Shown here: positions 33,842-42,676 of the stretch, in pieces
Position numbering within the stretch: position 1 is the stretch's first letter
Layout: every line of letters starts with the position of its first letter
Assembly (NCBI RefSeq): GCF_029637605.1
Contig: NZ_CP121261.1
Location: forward strand, 4,712,001 to 4,776,000
Source of the DNA: Achromobacter spanius
GTDB taxonomy: Bacteria; Pseudomonadota; Gammaproteobacteria; Burkholderiales; Burkholderiaceae_B
Direction of reading: 5' to 3'
Length of the DNA: 64,000 nt
Notes under the pieces: generated by a model
Seen by the model: the letters and a program-made list of their open reading frames with translations, nothing else
Told to the model about the DNA's origin: nothing
Databases searched by the model: none
Translations under genes and position numbers: made by a program

Positions 33842-35125
33842 ATGCTGCCAGGAAGGAAGTCAGGAAGGAAGCCATCGCGTTGGCTGCGGGCCTGGGCCAT
33901 CCGGGCCTGGGCCATCCGGGCCTGGGCCATTCAGGCCTCGGTCATTCTGGCCTTTGCCATGTTGGCGGGTGGCACGGCAGCAGCCAGTGAAGCCTGCGCC
34001 TACCCGGATGAAAGTTGCGCCTGGGTCTCGTCGCTGCTGCAACAGCGCGAAGGCTACGGCGCAAAGGCCACGGGTGGTCTGGGCGGCAGGCTGATCGAGG
34101 TCACCTCCGACCAGGACGCGGGGCCAGGCACGCTGCGCGCCGCGCTGGCGCAAGCCAAGAAGGGACCCACCTGGATCCGCTTTGCGTCCGACATGACGAT
34201 CGTGCTGAAGAAGCAGCTTCGCGTACCGTCCAACACCACGATCGACGGACGCGGCAAGCGCGTCACCTTGATCGACGACGGCCTGGGCGTGTATGGCAGC
34301 CAGAACGTGATCCTGACGCACCTCACGATAGATGGCCGCCTGAATCGGCTGACGCAGGCAGTGAACGTGGCCAATGGCAGCCGCGACGTGTGGGTCGATC
34401 ATATGGATCTGTCGCGCATGTCCGACCGGCTGCTCAACGTAAAGAATGGCTCGACCGACGTCACGATCTCATGGACCAAGTTCCATAACTCGAACAAGGT
34501 CATGCTGCTGAACAACATCACGTCCAAGGACCTGTTCCACAACTACGAGCGCGACGCCATCGCGCGCGTGACGCTGCACCACAATTACTTTTTCAATACC
34601 GTGCAGCGCAACCCGCGCGGGCAATTCGGCACCTTCCACCTGTTCAACAACCTGCTTGAAAACTGGGACTTCTACGGCATGAGCTTCAGCCTGGAAGCGA
34701 AAGCGCTGGTGGAAGGAAACATCTTCAACAACGACACGAAGCGCAAATGTGTCGAGCCCGAATTCTTCCCCACGGTGGAAGGCATCAACGTGAACTACTG
34801 CCGCTACATTCCCATCGCGTCCGGGCGCAGTGCGCTGAGCAACGGGGAGTCGGATCGTGGCGCGTACGAAAAATTGAAAGCGGTGCATGGCTACAAGCGT
34901 GACTACAAGGCCTTCTTGCGCTTGAAAGACAACCTGTACCTGGGCGATGCCAAGCCCGTGCTTCAGGACTATCGCCCCGAGTCGGCTCCCACGCCGCCGT
35001 ACTGCTACAGCTACGAGCGGCCAACGCCTGAACTGGCTGAGAAGATCCGCAAGTTCGCCGGCAACACGTCGGGGGATACGCCCTTGCCGGTGTCACGCAG
35101 CGGGGCTGGGTGCGCGAAGCCGTAG
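33842..35125 (+). CDS. vexL: Vi polysaccharide lyase VexL (pectate-lyase fold)
   Basis: A 427-residue periplasmic lyase. The start at 33842 has AAGGAGGGCGG just upstream. A long hydrophobic signal region ends near TAAASEA. The mature part is a right-handed beta-helix of the polysaccharide lyase 1 type: VWVDHMDLSRMSDRLL, VTISWTKFHN, VTLHHNYFF, RNPRGQFGTFHLFNN. A VexL of this fold from Achromobacter is known to cleave Vi and to degrade chains stranded in the periplasm. Placement as the last gene of the locus agrees. The signal region carries a 15-bp tandem repeat. Confidence 0.9.
   Translation: MLPGRKSGRKPSRWLRAWAIRAWAIRAWAIQASVILAFAMLAGGTAAASEACAYPDESCAWVSSLLQQREGYGAKATGGLGGRLIEVTSDQDAGPGTLRAALAQAKKGPTWIRFASDMTIVLKKQLRVPSNTTIDGRGKRVTLIDDGLGVYGSQNVILTHLTIDGRLNRLTQAVNVANGSRDVWVDHMDLSRMSDRLLNVKNGSTDVTISWTKFHNSNKVMLLNNITSKDLFHNYERDAIARVTLHHNYFFNTVQRNPRGQFGTFHLFNNLLENWDFYGMSFSLEAKALVEGNIFNNDTKRKCVEPEFFPTVEGINVNYCRYIPIASGRSALSNGESDRGAYEKLKAVHGYKRDYKAFLRLKDNLYLGDAKPVLQDYRPESAPTPPYCYSYERPTPELAEKIRKFAGNTSGDTPLPVSRSGAGCAKP
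33890..33964 (+). repeat. 15-bp tandem repeat in the vexL signal peptide
   Basis: Units of GCCTGGGCCATCCGG encode AWAIR. Two units are exact (33890 and 33905), the third has two changes, and two more degenerate units follow to 33964. The 15-base period keeps the frame, so copy-number change would alter signal length without switching the gene off. Confidence 0.8.
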
Positions 35126-35154
35126 TGCGGCGAAGTAGCCGCGCCGTGGCGTAG

Positions 35155-35192
35155 CGCGGCAGCCCCTAGGGAAACCACGGGGTTATGCCGCG
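35155..35192 (+). terminator. Large hairpin after vexL
   Basis: CGCGGCA / TGCCGCG close an inner CCCC / GGGG stem with a bulge, 30 bases after vexL. There is no T run after it. It may end the Vi transcript or belong to the leader of the next operon. Confidence 0.4.
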
Positions 35193-35295
35193 TTACGCCG
35201 TTCTCCTAAAATAATTCCTGTCTCCTTTTCCAGGGAGACCGACCCGGTAAGTTCCAAAGACGCAACTGCCGCAGCGGTCGTTCAGCAATTCTCTT

Positions 35296-35313
35296 GTCGA
35301 CAACGACGTCGAC
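35296..35313 (+). promoter_or_regulatory. Candidate ANTAR-target hairpin in amide operon leader
   Basis: GTCGAC-AACGAC-GTCGAC: a perfect 6-bp stem with a six-base loop that has A at position 1 and G at position 4, the known ANTAR loop rule. Four bases later TGCCG-GTCTCT-CGGCA forms a second hexaloop, but without the A1/G4 bases. The untranslated leader runs from about 35126 to 35446. The operon encodes AmiR, an ANTAR protein. No classical terminator with a T run was found between the hairpins and the first gene. Confidence 0.4.
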
Positions 35314-35446
35314 ATTCTGCCGGTCTCTCGGCATATCCCAACACCTACTCACGTCTACGCAACTTCGGCGTCGGCCTTTGCTCGTCCGTGCGTTTTGCGC
35401 CGGGGGCAAGTGCTGCGCGCCGTCTGCGCACAAGGGGCTTACCAAC

Positions 35447-36688
35447 ATGAGCATGAACCGCCGCCAGTTCCTGTCTTCCACCGCCGTTACCGCCGCGTCA
35501 GCCACACTGGCCGGCCTGACGGGCACACGCGCCTTCGCCGCCGGCGAAGAGAAAATCAATGTTGCCGCCATCTATGACCTGTCGGGCGGCCTGGATATCT
35601 ATGGCAAGCCGGTCATGGACGCGCTGCGCTTCGCGGCGGAAGAAATCAACGCCAAGGGCGGCTTGCTGGGCCGGCAACTGAACTTCATCGCCTATGACGC
35701 GCAATCGAACATGCAGCTCTATGCGCAGTTTGCGCAACAGGCGGCCTTGCGCGACAAGGCCGCCGTGGTGCATGCCGGGATCACGTCGGCCTCGCGCGAG
35801 GTGGTGCGCCCCGTGCTGAACCGTTACCGCACGCTGTACTTCTACGACAACCAATACGAAGGCGGCGTGTGCGACCGGAACTACTTTGCCGCGGGCGTGA
35901 CGCCGGCCCAAACCGTACAGAAGCTGGCGCCGCATGCCGTAAAGAAATGGGGCAAGAAGGTCTACATCGTGGCGGCCGACTACAACTACGGCCAGATCGT
36001 TTCCAACTGGGTGCGCAAGTACGCGGCCGATGTCGGCGGCAAGACCGTCGCCACCGAATTTTTCCCCTTGGACGTGACGGACTTTGGCGCGGCCATTTCG
36101 AAGATCCAGGCGGCATCGCCGGACTTCATCTGGTCCGCCCTGGTGGGCGGCGCGCATATGTCCTTCTATCGCCAATGGAAGGCGACCGGCATGACCGGCA
36201 AGATTCCGCTTGCCTCCACGACGTTCGCGGGCGGCAATGAACACATCGTGCTGTCACCGGAAGAATGCAACGGCTTCCTGGTTTGCCAGAACTACCTGCA
36301 AGAGCTGCCAGGCGCGGTCAACGCCGACTTCGTCAAGCGCTTCCATGCGCGGTACGGCGCCGACTACCCCTACATCACCGAGTTGGCCATGGGCGCCTAC
36401 CAAGGCTTCATGCTGTGGGCCGAAGGCGTGCGCAAGGCCGGGTCGATCGACCGCATGAAGGTTATCGAAGCGCTGGAATCGGGCGTGGCCATCGACGCGC
36501 CCAGCGGCCGCGTGACGCTGGACCCGGCCACGCACCATTGCACGCTTGACGTGCATATTGCTGAAGTGCGCGACCGCAAGCTCAACCTGGTGGAAAGCTT
36601 CCCGCAGCAGCAACCCGGCGATACCGCCGCGGTGTGCGACCTGATCAAGAACCCGGCGGACAACCGCCAGTACGCCATCAAGTTCTGA
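35447..36688 (+). CDS. Amide/urea ABC transporter, periplasmic binding protein (second system)
   Basis: 413 residues with a Tat signal (NRRQFLSSTAVTAA, cleavage near FAAG). The family signature is present: SASREVVRPVLNRYRTLYFY followed by NQYEGGVCDRNYF, a distant relative of UrtA/AmiC. ATG 35447 is preferred over an upstream frame that would start at 35294 inside the leader. It opens an operon of five transporter genes, amidase, amiC, amiR and an alcohol dehydrogenase, so the ligand is probably an aliphatic amide. Confidence 0.88.
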   Translation: MSMNRRQFLSSTAVTAASATLAGLTGTRAFAAGEEKINVAAIYDLSGGLDIYGKPVMDALRFAAEEINAKGGLLGRQLNFIAYDAQSNMQLYAQFAQQAALRDKAAVVHAGITSASREVVRPVLNRYRTLYFYDNQYEGGVCDRNYFAAGVTPAQTVQKLAPHAVKKWGKKVYIVAADYNYGQIVSNWVRKYAADVGGKTVATEFFPLDVTDFGAAISKIQAASPDFIWSALVGGAHMSFYRQWKATGMTGKIPLASTTFAGGNEHIVLSPEECNGFLVCQNYLQELPGAVNADFVKRFHARYGADYPYITELAMGAYQGFMLWAEGVRKAGSIDRMKVIEALESGVAIDAPSGRVTLDPATHHCTLDVHIAEVRDRKLNLVESFPQQQPGDTAAVCDLIKNPADNRQYAIKF

Positions 36689-36695
36689 GCACCCC

Positions 36696-37565
36696 ATGGA
36701 TCTCGTTGCCATCTATGCCATCGATATCCTGGGGGCAATCGCCATCCTCGCGCTCTTGAGCGTGGGGCTGGCGGTTGTGTTCGGGATGATGAAGATCATC
36801 AACCTCGCGCATGGCGAATTCATGATGCTGGGCGGGTATGTCGCCATCCTGGCCACCAATCAATGGGGCGTGCCGATCTGGATTTCCATGCTGGTGCTGG
36901 CGCCCTTGGCCGTGGGCTTCTTCGGCGTGCTTGTCGAGCATTTGCTGGTGCGCCACCTGTATGGCCGCATGATCGACACCATGCTCGCCACCTGGGGCTT
37001 GTCGCTGGCGGTCATCGGCACGGCCACCATGGTGTTCGGCAATACCACCGTCGGCATCTCGTCGCCCTTGGGCGGCATCGCCATCGGGGCGCGCCAGGCC
37101 AGTGGCTACACCCTGTTCCTGATCGGGCTGGCGGCCGTGGTGATGCTGGCCCTGTGGTGTCTGCTGCGCTTCACCGACTTTGGGTTGCGGGCGCGTGCCT
37201 GCATGCAGAACGCCGCCATGGCCAACGCGCTGGGCATGAATCCCAACGGCGTCTACAAGCTGACGTTCGGTTTGGGCGCGGCGCTGTCGGGCCTGGCGGG
37301 CGCGGTGCTCGCGCCGTTGACCGGCGTCATCCCGACCATTGGCGCGGCGTATATCGCCAAGGCCTTCATCACGGTCATCAGCGGCGGCTCGGCCGTCATT
37401 GCGGGCACCGTGAGCGCATCGGGCATCTTCGGCGCCATCAGCCAGGGCGTCACTTTTCTTGCCACGCCGGTCTATGGGCAGGTGGCCTTGTTGCTGGCCG
37501 CCATCGTGCTGATCCGTTTGCTGCCGCAAGGCATCACCGGTCGATTCTTCAAGCGAGCAATCTGA
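36696..37565 (+). CDS. ABC transporter permease, UrtB/LivH type (second system)
   Basis: A 289-residue permease with the signature MMKIINLAHGEFMMLGGY and the GLGAALSGLAGAVLAPL coupling loop. About eight membrane segments. Its stop (TGA) shares a base with the next ATG. Confidence 0.9.
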   Translation: MDLVAIYAIDILGAIAILALLSVGLAVVFGMMKIINLAHGEFMMLGGYVAILATNQWGVPIWISMLVLAPLAVGFFGVLVEHLLVRHLYGRMIDTMLATWGLSLAVIGTATMVFGNTTVGISSPLGGIAIGARQASGYTLFLIGLAAVVMLALWCLLRFTDFGLRARACMQNAAMANALGMNPNGVYKLTFGLGAALSGLAGAVLAPLTGVIPTIGAAYIAKAFITVISGGSAVIAGTVSASGIFGAISQGVTFLATPVYGQVALLLAAIVLIRLLPQGITGRFFKRAI

Positions 37566-38581
37566 TGCGTGTACCTGTCTTTTCCCTGGCGCTGGGCGCG
37601 GTGGCGGTTGCGGCCGCCGTGGCGCTGCCCTTGGCGGTCGATATGTTCAGCCTGCTGTCCATGACGGTCTATCTGGTCATGGCCTTGCTGGCCCTGAGCT
37701 TGGCTTTTGTCTGGGGCCACGGCGGCATCCTGTGCTTTGGCCAGGCAGCCTTCTTTGGTCTTGGCGCCTATGCCTGGGCCGTCGGCGCGTTCAACTTCGG
37801 GCCGGGTCTGGGCGCGCTGGCGTTGGCGGTCGCGGTGCCGGCGGCGTTCGCGGCGTTGCTGGGCTATTTCATGTTCTACGGCAAGATCAGCGACGTCTAT
37901 CTGGGCGTCATCACGCTGGCCGTCACGCTGATTCTGTTCAATCTGATGAATTCCACGTCGGGTGACAGCTATCGCATTGGCGAGGCCCTGTTGGGCGGAT
38001 TCAACGGTATCCCTTCGATTCCACCATTGACCCTGCCCGGCGCCGCCGAACCGCTGTCGCCAGAAGGCACCTTCACGCTGGCGGCGCTGGTGCTCATCGC
38101 CGCCTATTTCGGCTTGCGCGCGGTCATGGCGTCGCGCTTTGGCCGGGTGGTGGCTGCCGTGCGCGAGAACGAGCAACGCGCCATGCTGCTGGGCTACAAC
38201 GCCAGCTTCTACAAGCTGGCAGCCTTCACGCTGGGGGGGGCGCTGGCGGGCCTGGCCGGCATGCTCTACGCCAACTGGGGCGCCTTTGTCAGCCCTGGTG
38301 TGTTTGGCCTGGCGCAGTCGGCGCAGATCATCATCTGGGTCATTGTGGGCGGGCGCGGCACGCTGATCGGCCCCATCATCGCCTGCGTTGCGTTGCAAGC
38401 CATGGTCACACGGCTTGGTGCGCAACATACGGTCGATACCGGCCTTGTGCTGGGCGTGATCCTGATTCTGTTCGTGCTGCTGATTCCGCGTGGGCTGGCG
38501 CCCACCATCGCGGATGCCGCGCGTCGCTTATGGCGATCGTCGTCGCGTTCGGCCACGCCAGCCGTCAAGGAGCAAGCATGA
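37565..38581 (+). CDS. ABC transporter permease, UrtC/LivM type (second system)
   Basis: A 338-residue permease with GHGGILCFGQAAFFGLGAY and the AMLLGYNASFYKLAAF coupling segment. The start ATG overlaps the previous stop by one base. The frame is open far upstream inside the preceding gene but lacks family sequence there, so it was not extended. Its stop overlaps the next gene by four bases. Confidence 0.9.
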   Translation: MRVPVFSLALGAVAVAAAVALPLAVDMFSLLSMTVYLVMALLALSLAFVWGHGGILCFGQAAFFGLGAYAWAVGAFNFGPGLGALALAVAVPAAFAALLGYFMFYGKISDVYLGVITLAVTLILFNLMNSTSGDSYRIGEALLGGFNGIPSIPPLTLPGAAEPLSPEGTFTLAALVLIAAYFGLRAVMASRFGRVVAAVRENEQRAMLLGYNASFYKLAAFTLGGALAGLAGMLYANWGAFVSPGVFGLAQSAQIIIWVIVGGRGTLIGPIIACVALQAMVTRLGAQHTVDTGLVLGVILILFVLLIPRGLAPTIADAARRLWRSSSRSATPAVKEQA

Positions 38582-39312
38582 ACGACATGTTGTTGGAGAC
38601 GCAGGGTCTGAGCGTCAGTTTTGGCGGCGTGCACGCCGTGCGCGACGTGGACTTTCGCTTGCGGCGTGGCGAGGTGCGCTGCCTGATCGGCCCCAACGGG
38701 GCAGGCAAGAGCACCTTCTTCAAGATGCTGTCGGGCCAGTTGCGGCCCAGCCGGGGGGAAATCCGCTTCAAGGGAAAGCCGCTGCGCGGACTGGCCACGC
38801 ACGAAGTCGCCCGGCTGGGCATCGGCATCAAGACGCAGGTGCCCAACGTCTTTGAAGGGCTGGATGTGCTTGAAGGCTTGCGGCTGGCCGCGGGCCGTCG
38901 CAGCGACGGTAACCCTGCCGACATTGCCGCGCAGGTACTGCAAGAGATCGGCCTGCAATCCGTGGCGCATCAAGCAGTCAATGCGTTGGCGCACGGACAG
39001 CGCCAATGGGTGGAACTGGGCATGATCCTGGCCTCGCGTCCCGAACTGGTGTTGCTGGACGAGCCCGCCGCCGGCATGACTCAGCACGAGGTTCGCAAGA
39101 CGGCGGACCTGATCGCCGCCATCAACCGGCACAGTACCGTGGTGGTGGTGGAACACGACATGGCATTCATCCGCCTGATTGCCGGCCGCATCACGGTCTT
39201 CAACCAGGGCGAGGTGCTGGCCGAAGGCAGCTTTGACGACATCATGGCGCACGCGGAAGTGCGTGCCGCCTATCTGGGCAAGCAAGGAGAGCCGCATGCT
39301 CGCAGCGCATGA
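38578..39312 (+). CDS. ABC transporter ATPase, UrtD/LivG type (second system)
   Basis: A 244-residue ATPase: Walker A GPNGAGKSTFF, signature region LAHGQRQWVELG, Walker B LVLLDEPAAGM, and VVVEHDMAFI at the H-loop. The start is the ATGA overlap with the permease gene. The 3' end overlaps the next ATPase start by 17 bases. Confidence 0.92.
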   Translation: MNDMLLETQGLSVSFGGVHAVRDVDFRLRRGEVRCLIGPNGAGKSTFFKMLSGQLRPSRGEIRFKGKPLRGLATHEVARLGIGIKTQVPNVFEGLDVLEGLRLAAGRRSDGNPADIAAQVLQEIGLQSVAHQAVNALAHGQRQWVELGMILASRPELVLLDEPAAGMTQHEVRKTADLIAAINRHSTVVVVEHDMAFIRLIAGRITVFNQGEVLAEGSFDDIMAHAEVRAAYLGKQGEPHARSA

Positions 39313-40000
39313 ACTGAAGGCCGGCTATGGCCGCATTCCCGTGCTGCATGGCGTGGGGTTCGAGATGGCCGCGGGTGAGTTCACCGGTGTGCTGGGTCGC
39401 AACGGCATGGGCAAGACCACGCTGCTGCGCACGCTGATGGGTGAGCTTCCGCTGACCGGGGGCTCACTGACCATGGAGGGCAGGGACCTTGGCGCGTTGG
39501 CGCCGTATGCGCGCGCTCGTCATGGGCTGGGCTTCGTGCCGCAGGGCCGACAGATCTTTCCGGCGTTGACCGTGGCCGAAAACCTGCGCATGGGGTGCGT
39601 GAAACAACTGAGCCAGGCTGACGTCAAGATCGCGTCGGTGCTGAAGGTATTTCCGCGTTTGCAGCGCCTGCTGGACCGGCCGGGCGGCAGCCTGTCTGGC
39701 GGCGAGCAGCAACTGCTGGCGCTGGCTCGCTGCCTGTGCGGCGACCCCAAGCTGATGTTGCTGGATGAACCCACCGAAGGTATCCAGCCCTCAATTTGCG
39801 ACGAGATCGTCGAAGCCTTGCAGAACCTGCGGGCTTCCCATGGCATTGCCATTTTGCTGGTCGAGCAAGACATCGATTTCCTGTGCGCCTTGTCCGACCG
39901 GATCCTGGTGCTGGAAAAAGGCGAACTCATCGCCGATGTGCCGACCGCTTCCACCACACCCCAAGAGATCGCCCGGCGTTACGGCGGTCTGCAATCCTGA
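39296..40000 (+). CDS. ABC transporter ATPase, UrtE/LivF type (second system)
   Basis: A 234-residue ATPase: Walker A GRNGMGKTTLL, signature LSGGEQQLLALARCL, Walker B LMLLDEPTEGIQ. It is the partner of the UrtD-like ATPase, read in a shifted frame with a 17-base overlap. Confidence 0.92.
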   Translation: MLAAHELKAGYGRIPVLHGVGFEMAAGEFTGVLGRNGMGKTTLLRTLMGELPLTGGSLTMEGRDLGALAPYARARHGLGFVPQGRQIFPALTVAENLRMGCVKQLSQADVKIASVLKVFPRLQRLLDRPGGSLSGGEQQLLALARCLCGDPKLMLLDEPTEGIQPSICDEIVEALQNLRASHGIAILLVEQDIDFLCALSDRILVLEKGELIADVPTASTTPQEIARRYGGLQS

Positions 40001-40013
40001 TACGGAATTCGAG

Positions 40014-41540
40014 ATGTCCCTTCCCCGTCCCACTCTGGAAGCGCTGGACCAGGCCGCGCGTCGCATCGGCCTGAATCTGGACGACGCCACGCTGCGCGCC
40101 TACGACAGCATTCTGGAAGCCACCTTTGCCGACTATGACCAGGTCGACGCCATGATCGACCAGCCGCCGGTGGTGCGCTACCCGCGCACCCCAGGCGTAC
40201 AGCCCGAAGACAATCCGCTCAACGCCTGGTACGTGCGCACCGAGATCGACGGCCGCCCGGACGGCCCGCTGGCGGGCAAGCGCGTGGTGTTGAAAGACAA
40301 TATCTGCCTGGCGGGCGTGCCCATGATGAATGGCGCGGCCACGCTGCGCGGCTATGTGCCCGACCAGGACGCCACGGTGGCCACGCGCATCCTGGACGCC
40401 GGCGGCCGCATCGTGGGCAAGGCCCATTGCGAATATTTCTGCGTGTCCGGCAGCAGCCACACCAGCGCGGCCGGCCCGGTGCGCAACCCGCGCAACCCGG
40501 CGCATGCGGCGGGCGGCTCCTCGTCCGGCGCGGCGGCGCTGGTGGGCGCCGGCGAAGCGGATATGGCCATCGGCACCGACCAGGGCGGTTCCGTGCGCAT
40601 ACCGGCCGCCTATTCCGGCATCTATGGCATGAAGCCCACTCACGGCCTGATTCCGTACACCGGCATCATGCCCATCGAAATGACGCTGGACCATGCCGGC
40701 ATCATGAGCGCCACCGTGGCCGACAACGCCCGCTTGCTGGATGCCATCGCCGGCGCCGACGGTCTGGACCCGCGTCAGCAGAACCTGCCCGTCGAACGCT
40801 CCGCTTACGCCGATGCGCTCGACCTGCCCGCGCAGGGCCTGCCCTTGAAAGGCCTGCGCGTGGGCGTGGTGCCGGAAGGGTTTGGATGGAGCAACAGCGA
40901 TCCCGAAGTCGATCGTGCCGTGCGCCAGGCCGCCGGCCACCTCGCCGCGCTGGGCGCCGAGGTAAGCGAGGTGCCCGTACCCCTGCATCGCAAAGGCCAC
41001 GCGATCTGGACCCCGATTGCCGTGGAAGGCACGACACAACAAATGAAGGGGTATAACTACGGCACCAACTGGAAAGGGCTCTATGTGACCGGATTGATGC
41101 AGGCGCAGCGCCACTGGCGCGATCACGCCGACGAGTTCCCGCATGACGTCAAGACCTGCCTGCTGGCGGGCGAATACTTTCATGCGCGCTACGGCGGCCA
41201 GTACTACGGCAAGGCCCAGAACCTGGCACGCCGCCTGCGCCTGGCCTATGACCAGGCGCTCAAGCAAGTGGACATGCTGCTGATGCCCACGGTGCCGATG
41301 CGCGCGCCACGCCTGATCGACGCCAACGCCACGCCGGACGTGTTTGTGACCCGCGCCTTGGAAATGAATGCCAATACCGCCCCGTTCGACGTCACCGGCC
41401 ATCCGGCCATCTCGGTGCCCTGCGCACTGCGCGACGGGCTGCCCGTGGGCATGATGCTGGTGGGCCGCCATTTCGACGAGCCCACGCTGTACCGCGCGGC
41501 CCGCGCCTTCGAGCGCGACCTTGATTGGACGGTGTTGTGA
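40014..41540 (+). CDS. Amidase-signature family amidase
   Basis: A 508-residue cytoplasmic amidase. The catalytic triad is complete and correctly spaced: Lys94 (VLKDN), cis-Ser169 (GGSSSG) and nucleophile Ser193 (GTDQGGSVRIP). It hydrolyses an amide to a carboxylate plus ammonia. The start at 40014 fits the family N-terminus (MSLPRPTLEAL); an open extension to 39765 inside the ATPase gene is not family sequence. Its stop overlaps the amiC GTG, which links substrate breakdown to sensing in one transcript. Confidence 0.9.
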   Translation: MSLPRPTLEALDQAARRIGLNLDDATLRAYDSILEATFADYDQVDAMIDQPPVVRYPRTPGVQPEDNPLNAWYVRTEIDGRPDGPLAGKRVVLKDNICLAGVPMMNGAATLRGYVPDQDATVATRILDAGGRIVGKAHCEYFCVSGSSHTSAAGPVRNPRNPAHAAGGSSSGAAALVGAGEADMAIGTDQGGSVRIPAAYSGIYGMKPTHGLIPYTGIMPIEMTLDHAGIMSATVADNARLLDAIAGADGLDPRQQNLPVERSAYADALDLPAQGLPLKGLRVGVVPEGFGWSNSDPEVDRAVRQAAGHLAALGAEVSEVPVPLHRKGHAIWTPIAVEGTTQQMKGYNYGTNWKGLYVTGLMQAQRHWRDHADEFPHDVKTCLLAGEYFHARYGGQYYGKAQNLARRLRLAYDQALKQVDMLLMPTVPMRAPRLIDANATPDVFVTRALEMNANTAPFDVTGHPAISVPCALRDGLPVGMMLVGRHFDEPTLYRAARAFERDLDWTVL

Positions 41541-42676
41541 GCGCGCGCGACGGCCACCGGGTCGGCCTGCTGTTCTCGCACGAGAGCCTGACAGCCGCCA
41601 CCGAGATCACCCAGGAAAACGCCACGCTGATGGCCATCGACGAGGTCAACGCGGCCGGCGGCATCGATGGCGTGCCGCTGGTGCCCGTGAGCGCGCGCGT
41701 GGGCGCGCAGCCGCCCGATTACCGTCAGGCGGCCGAATGGCTGTGCGACAGCCAGCGCGTGCCGCTGATCTTCGGCACGCATATGTCCAGCACGCGCAAG
41801 GCCGTGCTGCCGGTGGTGGAAAGCCGCCGCGCGCTGCTCTTTTACGCCACGTTGTACGAAGGCTTCGAGTATTCGCCGTATTGCTTCTACACCGGCTCCG
41901 TGCCTAACCAGAATTCGGTGCAGCTTGCCAGCTATGTGATCCGTCATTTCGGCAACCGGGTGCTGTTCATCGGCGGGCAGTACGTCTACCCGCGCGAGTC
42001 CAACCGCATCATGCGCGAGCTCTACGAACAGGCCGGTGGCGAAGTCGTTGACGAGGTCTATCTGCCGCTCAATGCGCCGCAGGAAGATCTGGCCGAGGTG
42101 CTCAAGCGCGCCGTGGCGCTGCGCCCGGACGCCATCTACTCGACCGTGGTCGGGCGCGACATCGTCAAGCTCTATCGGGCCTATCGCGAGCTGGGACTGG
42201 ATCCGGCGCGCATGCCGATCGTCAGCCTGGCCACCAACGAAACCGATGTGGCCGCGTTGACGGCCGAGCAGGCCGAGGGCCACATCACCGCCGCGCCCTA
42301 CTTCGCCACGCTGGACACCGAACCCAGCCGGCGTTTCTCGCGGGCCTACCAGGCTCGCTATGGCGAAGACAGCCCCATCACGGCGGGGGCCGAAGCCGCC
42401 TACTTCCAGGTGCATCTGGTGGCCGACGCCGCCCGCCGCGCGGGCGGTCTGGCCTTACCGGCGTTGGTCAATGCCCTGAACGGAGCCAGTTTCGAAGCGC
42501 CGCAGGGCCTGGTCACCATCGATGGCGACACCCAACACACCTCGCTCTGGCCGCGCATTGCCCGCGTGAACGCGCGGCGCCAGTTCGAAATCATTTACTC
42601 GGCGCGCGGCGCGGTACGGCCGGTGCCGTACCTGGTGGACCACGCGCTGGACCCCGAGGCCCTGGCCCTATCGTGA
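41537..42676 (+). CDS. amiC: AmiC, amide-binding negative regulator
   Basis: A 379-residue cytoplasmic protein without a signal peptide. It is closely similar to Pseudomonas AmiC: MSSTRKAVLPVVESRRALLF, YEGFEYSPYCFYTG, PNQNSVQLASYVIRHFGNRV and YVYPRESNRIMREL. AmiC binds amide and releases AmiR, which then antiterminates the operon. The GTG at 41537 overlaps the amidase stop (GTGA). Confidence 0.92.
   Translation: MSARDGHRVGLLFSHESLTAATEITQENATLMAIDEVNAAGGIDGVPLVPVSARVGAQPPDYRQAAEWLCDSQRVPLIFGTHMSSTRKAVLPVVESRRALLFYATLYEGFEYSPYCFYTGSVPNQNSVQLASYVIRHFGNRVLFIGGQYVYPRESNRIMRELYEQAGGEVVDEVYLPLNAPQEDLAEVLKRAVALRPDAIYSTVVGRDIVKLYRAYRELGLDPARMPIVSLATNETDVAALTAEQAEGHITAAPYFATLDTEPSRRFSRAYQARYGEDSPITAGAEAAYFQVHLVADAARRAGGLALPALVNALNGASFEAPQGLVTIDGDTQHTSLWPRIARVNARRQFEIIYSARGAVRPVPYLVDHALDPEALALS

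Noticed and set aside
36863..37564. Upstream extension of the second UrtC-like permease frame
   Set aside because: It lies inside the UrtB-like gene in another frame; family sequence begins only at 37565.
39765..40013. N-terminal extension of the amidase
   Set aside because: It overlaps the UrtE-like ATPase gene and reads as off-frame sequence. ATG 40014 gives the family start and triad spacing.
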